From an uncultured Actinomycetes bacterium (GTDB lineage: Bacteria > Actinomycetota > CALGFH01), in the NCBI GenBank assembly GCA_937881255.1, contig CALGFH010000251.1, positions 1 through 5,123 of the forward strand: a DNA stretch of 5,123 bases, given 5' to 3'. Numbering within the stretch: the stretch's first letter is position 1; every line of letters starts with the position of its first letter. Under the pieces are notes generated by a model, which saw nothing but the letters and a program-made list of their open reading frames with translations, had not been told where the DNA came from and ran no database searches. Made by a program: the position numbers and the translations under genes. Below are positions 1-5,123 of this stretch, in pieces.

Positions 1-2
1 TT

Positions 3-8
3 GGAGGT
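3..8 (+). promoter_or_regulatory. Shine-Dalgarno site of the universal stress protein gene
   Basis: GGAGGT lies 5 bases before the ATG at 14. It is a near-perfect ribosome binding site and fixes the start of the stress protein. Confidence 0.85.
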
Positions 9-13
9 GCTCG

Positions 14-490
14 ATGCTCGAGAAGCTGCTGCTCGCCGTCGACGAGTCGGAGCACAGTCGCAAGGCCGTCCCAGCCACCGTCGAGCTGGCCCGCGCCGGC
101 GGGGGCTCCGTCCACGTCCTCCACGTCCGCGAGCTCTTCTATCCCGTCCCGCCAACCGTCCAGGGCGACACCGCCGAGGAGGCCCAGGCGCTGGTCGACG
201 GCATCGTCGAGGAGCTCAAGGGCGCCGGGGTGACCGCTGAGGGGGCCGTCCGGCCCAGCACCGGAGGCTCCCCGGCCGGGGCCATCCTCGAGCACGCCCG
301 TGAGCTGGGTGCCAGCCTGATCGTGGTCGGCTCCCACGGCCACTCCGCCCTGGGCGGGCTGCTGATCGGCAGCGTCGCCAACAAGCTGACCCAGCTCTCG
401 GCCTGCCCGGTCCTGGTCGTCCGCGACAAGGAGGTCCTGGAGGAACGCCACCACGACGTCCTCCGCGCCCAGACCCGGTTCCAGTCCTAG
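14..490 (+). CDS. Universal stress protein, UspA family, ATP-binding type
   Basis: This 158-residue protein is a single-domain universal stress protein, a cytoplasmic nucleotide-binding alpha/beta protein usually linked to survival under stress, hypoxia or growth arrest. The N-terminus has the first beta strand followed by the ATP-contacting acidic residue (LLLAVDESEHS, D10). The C-terminal half carries the classic nucleotide loop G-2x-G-9x-G-S: G106, G109, G119 and S120 in VVGSHGHSALGGLLIGS. The last strand follows at about residues 132-136 (PVLVV). These residues predict a member that binds ATP rather than a UspA-type non-binder. The length is normal for one domain, with a slightly long charged tail. 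The ATG at 14 is favoured by GGAGGT at 3-8 with 5-base spacing. The aldo/keto reductase starts 5 bases after the stop, so the two are probably co-transcribed. The promoter lies outside the window. The family is certain; the physiological role is inferred. Confidence 0.95.
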   Translation: MLEKLLLAVDESEHSRKAVPATVELARAGGGSVHVLHVRELFYPVPPTVQGDTAEEAQALVDGIVEELKGAGVTAEGAVRPSTGGSPAGAILEHARELGASLIVVGSHGHSALGGLLIGSVANKLTQLSACPVLVVRDKEVLEERHHDVLRAQTRFQS

Positions 491-495
491 CCACC

Positions 496-1474
<979 letters not shown>

Positions 1475-1485
<11 letters not shown>

Positions 1486-2023
1486 GCAGGGGCGGCGGGT
1501 CGGCCACGACCAGCTCGGTCCGGGGGTCGTGGCCGAGCGGCGGCGTGCCGGCCACGACCAGGCGGGCCCGCTCCCAGGGCCGGTCGGCGGCCAGGAACGG
1601 GCGCTCCTCGGCCATCCAGGAGTCGAAGGCGGCCGGGGAGATCTCGCCGGCCTGGACGCGGACGGCGTTGCGCCGGTCGATCTCGTCCAGGTCGGACTGG
1701 ACCCAGACGCCGGCGTCGAGCAGGTGGGCCAGCGCCCGGCGGGACGACCCGACGCCCTCGACGACCAGCAGGGCGAGGCCGGCCCAGTCGAAGGCGGCGT
1801 GCCACCAGGCGATGTCGTCGGTGTGGACGACGGCCGCCCCCGGAACCGCCCCGGCGAGCCGCCGCGACAGGCTGGTCTTGCCGCTGGAGCCGCGGCCGTC
1901 GACGGCGAGGATCATGGGCCGGCCGTCGGGCGCCGGAGGCCGGCCGAGCAGCGTGCCCGCCACGTCGGCGATGGGCTCGACCCGCCAGGGGCCGGCCGCC
2001 GGCTCTTCCGGTGGGAGCTTCAT
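1475..2023 (-). CDS. P-loop uridine-kinase-like protein with a probable internal deletion
   Basis: This 182-residue P-loop protein resembles actinobacterial proteins often annotated as uridine kinase or ATP-binding protein. The Walker A motif GRGSSGKT is at 43-50 after a hydrophobic strand (MILAVD). An acidic HTDD motif at 67-70 leads into the aromatic-rich WWHAAFDW, and VVEGVGSSRR (87-96) and VWVQSDLDE (106-114) follow. A WMAEERPFLAADRPWERA block at 136-153 and a VVAGT strand end the domain. In relatives as I recall them, roughly 30-40 residues, including a conserved 'YRPPAWD...' stretch, separate the FDWA and VVVEG motifs. Here FDWAG runs directly into LALLVVEG, so the substrate/lid region appears to be missing in frame and activity is doubtful. 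The ATG overlaps the exporter's stop (ATGA, 2020-2023), which implies translational coupling. The natural substrate of this family is unproven, so 'uridine kinase' should be read as a fold-level name. Confidence 0.85.
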
Positions 2024-3264
2024 GGGCCGTCTCGGCCGCCGGCCGCCTGGGCGCGGGCCTGGGCCACGGCCCGGGCGCTGAGGATCGGCCAGCAGGCCAG
2101 GGTGAGCACGGTCATGGCGGCGAAGCTGCACCAGAAGGGCGCGGTCAGCCCGTAGCGGGCGGCCAGCACCCCGCCGGCGATGGCGCCCAGCGACAGCGAC
2201 CCGAAGCCGAACAGGGCGTAGGCGCTGTTGACCCGGCCGAGCAGCCGGGCCGGGATCAGCTCCTGGCGCAGCGACACGCTGATCACGCTCCAGGTCATGG
2301 CGTGGAAGCCGAACAGGGCGAAGATCACCCCGACCAGGAACGGGCTGCGGGCCAGGGCCAGCACGAGGTGGGTCGAGGACTCGATGACCAGGCCGAGCCG
2401 CATGGTGGTGGCCGGGCCGAGCCAGCCGATGACCCGCTCGGCGACCAGGCTGGCCGAGATCCCGCCGACGGCCATCGAGGAGAGCAGCAGGCCGTAGCCG
2501 ACCGAGCCGAGCCCCAGCCGCTCCTGGGCGTAGAGGACCGAGATCGACAGGGTGGCCGACAGGGTCAGGTTCATCAGCGCGATGGCCACGGCCAGGATGC
2601 GCAGCAGCCGGTGCCGGGCCAGCCAGCGCACGCCCTCGGCGATCTCGCTCCGGAGGGTGGTCGGGGCGGTGCCCTCGGGCCGCTCGACCCGGAACCGGCC
2701 GCTCATGGCCGCGACCAGGGCGGCCGCGGCCGCGAACGATCCCGCGTCGAGCAGGAACGGCACCGCGGCGGCGGTCGCGAACAGCAGCCCGCCCAACGGC
2801 GGGGCGACCAGCTCGTTGGCCACCATCTGGACCCCGAGGAGGCGGCCGTTGGCCCTGGCCAGCTGCTCCCTGGGGACGACCGAGGGCAGGATCGAGACGG
2901 CGGCGTTGTCGAACAGGGTCTCGGCGGTGCCGAGGGCGAAGAAGACCGCGTACAGCAGCGGCAGGGTGGCGGCGTCGGCGAGCACGGCCACCCCGAGCAG
3001 CCCGACGGCCACAGAGCGCGCCGCGTCGACCCGTACCATCAGCAGGCGGCGGTCCAGCCGGTCGACCAGCGCCCCGCTGACCAGTGAGAACAGCAGCCAT
3101 GGGAGCCGCTGGGCGACCGCCAGGCCGGCCACCAGCCGCGGGTCGCGGGTCAGCGACGCGGCCAGCAGCGGCCCCGCGACCAGGGTGACGCCGTCGCCCA
3201 GGTTGGACACGGCATTGGCTGTCCACAATCTGGCGAAGTCGGGTCCGAGGCCACGCGTGCGCAG
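2020..3264 (-). CDS. Major facilitator superfamily exporter, EntS/MFS_3-like
   Basis: This inner-membrane transporter of about 414 residues resembles the MFS_3/enterobactin-exporter (EntS) group, proton-driven efflux proteins for siderophores, drugs or other small molecules. The N-terminus (FARLWTANAVSNLGDG, 10-25) is the usual first-helix entry of the group. A motif-A-like loop, GALVDRLDRR, lies at 64-73. About twelve hydrophobic segments follow, with a long charged central loop near 188-222. The signature ISVSLRQELIPARLLGRVNS falls near 328-347. No ATG fits the expected start. CTG at 3264 lies 5 bases after AAGGAG and yields the family-typical N-terminus, so I chose it. GTG at 3336 (24 residues longer) and TTG at 3228 (too short) are alternatives. 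The open frame extends upstream to 3636, but that part runs antisense to the lipoprotein gene and encodes low-complexity sequence, so it is not believable as protein. The kinase-like gene overlaps its stop by 4 bases. Substrate unknown. Confidence 0.9.
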   Translation of the reverse strand: MRTRGLGPDFARLWTANAVSNLGDGVTLVAGPLLAASLTRDPRLVAGLAVAQRLPWLLFSLVSGALVDRLDRRLLMVRVDAARSVAVGLLGVAVLADAATLPLLYAVFFALGTAETLFDNAAVSILPSVVPREQLARANGRLLGVQMVANELVAPPLGGLLFATAAAVPFLLDAGSFAAAAALVAAMSGRFRVERPEGTAPTTLRSEIAEGVRWLARHRLLRILAVAIALMNLTLSATLSISVLYAQERLGLGSVGYGLLLSSMAVGGISASLVAERVIGWLGPATTMRLGLVIESSTHLVLALARSPFLVGVIFALFGFHAMTWSVISVSLRQELIPARLLGRVNSAYALFGFGSLSLGAIAGGVLAARYGLTAPFWCSFAAMTVLTLACWPILSARAVAQARAQAAGGRDGP

Positions 3265-3355
3265 GTAGGCTCCTTCAGCCTGGAAGGGACAGGCCTCACC
3301 ATACGCCGCCGCCCGGCGCTCAAGAGGGAGGGCCACGGGGACGAGACAACAACCT
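3265..3355. promoter_or_regulatory. Divergent intergenic region between exporter and lipoprotein
   Basis: These 91 bases separate two divergent starts, so both promoters should lie here or just inside the neighbouring genes. On the plus strand TAGGCT at 3266-3271 fits an actinobacterial -10 box (TAnnnT), but I see no matching -35. It also overlaps the exporter's ribosome binding site, so it is only a candidate. No strong Shine-Dalgarno site sits at the normal distance from the ATG at 3356; the purine-rich stretches at 3324-3332 and 3337-3344 are rather far away. No clear operator palindrome is visible. Confidence 0.35.
3270..3275 (-). promoter_or_regulatory. Shine-Dalgarno site that decides the exporter start (CTG)
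   Basis: On the minus strand AAGGAG is followed by five bases (CCTAC) and then CTG at 3264-3262. This is the only good ribosome binding site near the place where the transporter homology begins, and it supports a rare CTG initiation codon. Confidence 0.5.
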
Positions 3356-4192
3356 ATGAAGCCAACCCTGCCGCCCCTGAAGCGCTGCCTGCCGCCGCTG
3401 CTGCTGATCCTCGCCTGCCTCGCCATGGCCGGGTGCGGGACCACCAACGGTGGGTCGGGCGGCGCAGCCCCGCCAGGCGCCGGCGACGGCACGGCCGTGA
3501 AGTCCGGGTCCACCACCCAGGCCGCGCCCGGGGGCCAGGCCGCGCCCGGGACGCAGGCTGGTCCGGCCGGCCAGGCCGCGCCCGGGGGCCAGGGGCCGGC
3601 GTCGGTGGAGGCCGCGCCGCGGTTCCGGGGGAGCATCGTGACCGGGCGTGACGCGGTCCGGAAGCGGGTGCGGTACTCGTGGCGCCGGGGGTGCCCGGTG
3701 GGGCCGGTGGAGCTGCGGCTGCTGCGGGCCGACTACTGGGGCTTCGACAAGCGGGTCCACCAGGGCGAGCTGATCGTCCACCGCGACCACGCCCGGCGGA
3801 TCCTGGTCGTGCTGGGCAAGCTGTTCAAGGCGCGCTACCCGATCCAGCGGCTGAAGCTGGTCGACGCCTACCGGGCCGACGACGACCGGTCGATGGCGGC
3901 CAACAACACCTCGGGGTTCAACTGCCGCCGGGTGTCGGGCTCCAGCAGCTGGTCGGAGCACGCCTTCGGTCGCGCGATCGACCTCAACCCGCTGCGCAAC
4001 CCGTACGTGACCCGCGGCGGTCGGGTGTCGCCGCCGGCCGGCCGCCCGTACGCCAACCGGGCCCGCCGGGCCGCCGGGATGATCCACGCCAACGACGTGG
4101 TCGTGCGGGCGTTCGCCGCCGCCGGCTGGCGCTGGGGCGGCTACTGGTCCGGCTCCCGCGACTACCAGCACTTCTCCTCCACCGGCCGCTGA
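3356..4192 (+). CDS. Lipoprotein with M15-family (VanY-like) D-Ala-D-Ala carboxypeptidase domain
   Basis: This 278-residue exported protein is predicted to be a zinc peptidase acting on cell-wall peptides. The N-terminus has basic residues (K9, R10), a hydrophobic core (LLLILACLA) and a lipobox AMAGC with Cys27, so it should be lipid-anchored outside the membrane. Residues 28 to about 85 form a Gly/Ala/Pro/Gln-rich linker that includes four 6-residue repeats. The catalytic domain follows: YWGFD and VHRDHA near 126-145, then DDDRSMAANNTS before C190. Zinc ligands are H202 and D209 (SEHAFGRAIDLN) and H272 (DYQHF), with D269 as the likely catalytic acid. C113 and C190 could form a disulfide. All key M15 residues are present, so it should be active. 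This domain type cleaves D-Ala-D-Ala or peptidoglycan stem peptides; the exact bond is unknown. It stands alone on its strand. No strong ribosome binding site precedes the ATG, but the signal peptide supports this start. Confidence 0.92.
   Translation: MKPTLPPLKRCLPPLLLILACLAMAGCGTTNGGSGGAAPPGAGDGTAVKSGSTTQAAPGGQAAPGTQAGPAGQAAPGGQGPASVEAAPRFRGSIVTGRDAVRKRVRYSWRRGCPVGPVELRLLRADYWGFDKRVHQGELIVHRDHARRILVVLGKLFKARYPIQRLKLVDAYRADDDRSMAANNTSGFNCRRVSGSSSWSEHAFGRAIDLNPLRNPYVTRGGRVSPPAGRPYANRARRAAGMIHANDVVVRAFAAAGWRWGGYWSGSRDYQHFSSTGR
3518..3589 (+). repeat. Four in-frame 18-bp tandem repeats coding a QAAPGG-type linker
   Basis: Four consecutive 18-base units encode QAAPGG, QAAPGT, QAGPAG and QAAPGG. 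The 16-mer CCAGGCCGCGCCCGGG occurs exactly at 3517-3532, 3535-3550 and 3571-3586. Because the unit is a multiple of three, copy-number change would alter only linker length. The repeats lie between the lipid anchor and the catalytic domain and probably act as a flexible spacer in the envelope. Confidence 0.9.
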
Positions 4193-4197
4193 GCCGG
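4182..4197 (+). other. Small GC hairpin across the peptidase stop codon
   Basis: CCGGC and GCCGG can form a 5-bp stem around a 6-base loop that contains the TGA stop. No U-rich tract follows. It could aid transcript ending or 3' stability, but a hairpin this short arises easily by chance in such GC-rich DNA. Confidence 0.25.
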
Positions 4198-4206
4198 CTT
4201 CCACCA

Positions 4207-4290
4207 TGCGCGCCAACAGCGGTCCGCCCGCTCATCATGCGCCCGGGGTGCGCCCTCACGGCGGTCCGGCCGCTCACGGTGGGTCCGGAG
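4207..4290. repeat. Imperfect 42-bp direct tandem repeat, two copies
   Basis: Copies at 4207-4248 and 4249-4290 match at 31 of 42 positions by eye. The conserved core is GCGGTCCGnCCGCTCA, and each copy begins TGCG. A third copy may start at 4291 (TGCGCGGG) but does not continue. The repeat lies between the peptidase stop and the small DUF3039-like gene, in DNA with no convincing reading frame. Its role is unknown. It might be a protein-binding array, a transcript-end structure or duplication debris. Confidence 0.6.
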
Positions 4291-4340
4291 TGCGCGGGCG
4301 GGGGGAATCGGCGCAGAATGGCGGGCGCAAGCGCCTGCCG

Positions 4341-4345
4341 AGGAG
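4341..4345 (+). promoter_or_regulatory. Shine-Dalgarno site of the short DUF3039-like gene
   Basis: AGGAG lies 6 bases before the ATG at 4352. This good ribosome binding site supports translation of the short reading frame that begins there. Confidence 0.65.
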
Positions 4346-4351
4346 CCGACG

Positions 4352-4495
4352 ATGCCGAGCACCGAGACCCGCCCGATCGAGTCCGACGCCGATACCGGCG
4401 AGGACGACGGCTACGCCCACTACGCCCGCAAGGACGAGATCGCCAAGGCGGCCGTGCTCGGCGGCACCGTCACCGCCCTCTGCGGGCACAAGTGA
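4352..4495 (+). CDS. Truncated DUF3039-like small protein (paralogue of the next gene)
   Basis: This short frame encodes 47 residues. From DTGE onward it closely matches the N-terminal part of the following gene: 25 of 32 residues by my count, including DGYAHYARK and TALCG. It keeps H23 and C44 but stops two residues after the CG, before the 'RDP..FPVCPxCK' segment that supplies the CxxC pair in the full-length paralogue. It therefore looks like a duplicated gene that lost its C-terminus, or a naturally short variant. A good ribosome binding site and intact high-GC codon use over the remaining length suggest it is still expressed or was broken recently. If the family folds around a His/Cys metal site, this product could not complete it. 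It might be inactive or act on its partner, but neither can be shown here. Confidence 0.6.
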   Translation: MPSTETRPIESDADTGEDDGYAHYARKDEIAKAAVLGGTVTALCGHK

Positions 4496-4582
4496 ACGTT
4501 GTTGGATGTCCGCCCAGTGATCAACCTGGCCAAGATGCGCCGTTCCTGGCGCAGCTGGGACTGATTCCAGCCTGATGCAACC

Positions 4583-4587
4583 GGGAG
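4583..4587 (+). promoter_or_regulatory. Shine-Dalgarno site of the full-length DUF3039 gene
   Basis: GGGAG lies 8 bases before the ATG at 4596. It favours that start over the in-frame ATG at 4575, which would add seven residues not shared with the upstream paralogue. Confidence 0.55.
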
Positions 4588-4595
4588 TGCGGGAC

Positions 4596-4823
4596 ATGGC
4601 CACCGAGACCAAGACCAAGCCAGCGCCACATGAGACTGACACTGGGGAGGGCGATGGCTACGCTCACTACGCCCGCAAGGAGGAGATCACCCGCGCCGCC
4701 ATCGAAGGCGGCACCATTACGGCACTTTGTGGATTCCGATTTCCTCCAATTCGCGATCCCCAACGCTTCCCCGTCTGCCCCAAGTGCAAAGAGCTTGCCG
4801 CCATGCTCTGGGGCGAAGCCTGA
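4596..4823 (+). CDS. DUF3039-family small protein with His/Cys putative metal-binding motif
   Basis: This 75-residue protein resembles the DUF3039 family, small actinobacterial proteins of unknown function. Recognisable elements are GYAHYARKEEI (21-31), ITALCG (41-46), then RDPQRFPVCPKCKEL (53-67). H24, C45, C61 and C64 could form a single HC-CC zinc site, as in small treble-clef or rubredoxin-like knuckles; this is inference from residue pattern only. No signal peptide or membrane helix is present, so it is probably cytoplasmic. It lies 100 bases after the stop of a shortened paralogue on the same strand. Its codons include many A/T-ending ones (CAT, ACT, ATT, CTT, TGT, TTT, GGA, CGA), unlike every other gene here, which hints at a different history. 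The function is not known; a role in RNA or protein binding is possible but unsupported. Confidence 0.82.
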   Translation: MATETKTKPAPHETDTGEGDGYAHYARKEEITRAAIEGGTITALCGFRFPPIRDPQRFPVCPKCKELAAMLWGEA

Positions 4824-4839
4824 CAGGGTGACAACGAGC

Positions 4840-4857
4840 GCCGCCCCGCGGGACGGC
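4840..4857 (+). terminator. Possible GC-rich terminator hairpin after the DUF3039 gene
   Basis: GCCG pairs with CGGC, followed by a C/A mismatch and two or three further G-C pairs around a CGCG loop, 16 bases after the stop codon. There is no T-tract, as is common for actinobacterial hairpins, so this could terminate or simply stabilise the transcript. It is weak evidence. Confidence 0.3.
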
Positions 4858-4896
4858 TGACCCGCAGCGGTCGCGGAGGGGCCGGGAGCTGACGGT

Positions 4897-4912
4897 TGTG
4901 CACTCGAGCACA
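4897..4912. repeat. Short inverted repeat (TGTGC / GCACA)
   Basis: TGTGC and GCACA are perfect 5-base inverted arms around ACTCGA. This may be a small hairpin or binding site in the gene-free stretch. It is short enough to be chance. Confidence 0.25.
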
Positions 4913-4926
4913 CCAGCGACCCGACC

Positions 4927-4940
4927 AACGACCGGTCGTT
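4927..4940. promoter_or_regulatory. Perfect 14-bp palindrome, TetR-operator-like
   Basis: AACGACCGGTCGTT is its own reverse complement over all 14 bases. Palindromes with a GACCGGTC centre and AAC/GTT-like edges are common operators of TetR-family repressors in actinobacteria. It lies 104 bases after the DUF3039 stop, with no gene yet visible downstream, so it may control a gene beyond the right edge of the window. No TetR gene is in view. Confidence 0.45.
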
Positions 4941-5123
4941 CTCCTTTGCGGTGTGGATCCTGCGTCGGCACCCCTCCCCCAGGGGCGATCGCCGCGCTGC
5001 GGGCTCGGCAACGTCACCCTGCACCCAGGGACCACAGTCTGACCAGTGCACGCCGTGGCACCAAGCCGCGTGCGTGAGCGCTGGGCACCGACCTCACGGC
5101 AATCCTCACACGGCTCCTCGTTT

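Larger units (their letters stand above)
4824..5123. other. Gene-free stretch at the right end
   Basis: About 300 bases carry no reading frame I can support on either strand. The open frame on the minus strand (4521-5051) runs antisense to the DUF3039 gene and encodes nothing recognisable. The stretch does hold the hairpin, inverted repeat and palindrome listed separately. I see no tRNA-like fold or T-loop sequence. It is probably an intergenic regulatory region for a gene outside the window. Confidence 0.5.

Noticed and set aside
3265..3636. N-terminal extension of the exporter frame back to an ATG at 3636
   Set aside because: It runs antisense to the lipoprotein signal peptide and repeat linker, giving PGAAW-type repeats that mirror the other strand. 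MFS homology begins near 3264.
3679..4575. 298-codon plus-strand frame over the peptidase domain and the short DUF3039 gene
   Set aside because: It is out of frame with the M15 motifs, is low complexity, and crosses two better supported genes.
4984..4993. GGCGATCGCC palindrome, similar to the cyanobacterial HIP1 element
   Set aside because: A single copy in GC-rich DNA is expected by chance, and nothing else points to cyanobacteria.
4521..5051. 176-codon minus-strand frame at the right end
   Set aside because: It is antisense to the DUF3039 gene for much of its length, and the remainder has no recognisable motif or good ribosome binding site.
4860..5123. Possible tRNA or small RNA gene in the gene-free end
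   Set aside because: I found no T-loop consensus, cloverleaf arms or strong promoter plus terminator pair.

Overview
The window is very GC-rich, with codons that mostly end in G or C and short or overlapping gene junctions. Together with a DUF3039-type small protein (a family I recall as actinobacterial), this points to a member of the Actinomycetota; I cannot name genus or species. Everything here looks chromosomal. I see no transposase, integrase, phage gene, CRISPR array, rRNA or tRNA.

Layout. On the plus strand, 14-490 encodes a nucleotide-binding universal stress protein. It is followed after 5 bases by an aldo/keto reductase of the AKR13/YakC-like kind (496-1485); the two probably form a stress or redox operon. 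Converging on it from the minus strand is a two-gene unit read from about 3264 down to 1475. This holds an EntS-like (MFS_3) major facilitator exporter and then a small P-loop, uridine-kinase-like protein whose start overlaps the exporter's stop as ATGA. Divergent from the exporter, 3356-4192 encodes a secreted lipoprotein with a zinc D-Ala-D-Ala carboxypeptidase-type (M15/VanY) domain behind a repetitive Gln/Ala/Pro/Gly linker.

The right end (4193-5123) holds an imperfect 42-bp tandem repeat and two tandem paralogues of a DUF3039-like small protein. The first paralogue is cut short before its CxxC motif; the second is full length with less GC-biased codons. About 300 bases without a convincing gene follow. 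These contain a GC-rich hairpin and a perfect 14-bp palindrome that resembles a TetR-family operator.

Most of the window is ordinary. The points that deserve a second look are the broken/intact DUF3039 pair, an apparent in-frame internal deletion in the P-loop kinase between its DD motif and its VEGVG motif, a likely CTG start codon for the exporter, the orphan palindrome and the 42-bp repeat. I found no convincing new multi-gene system.
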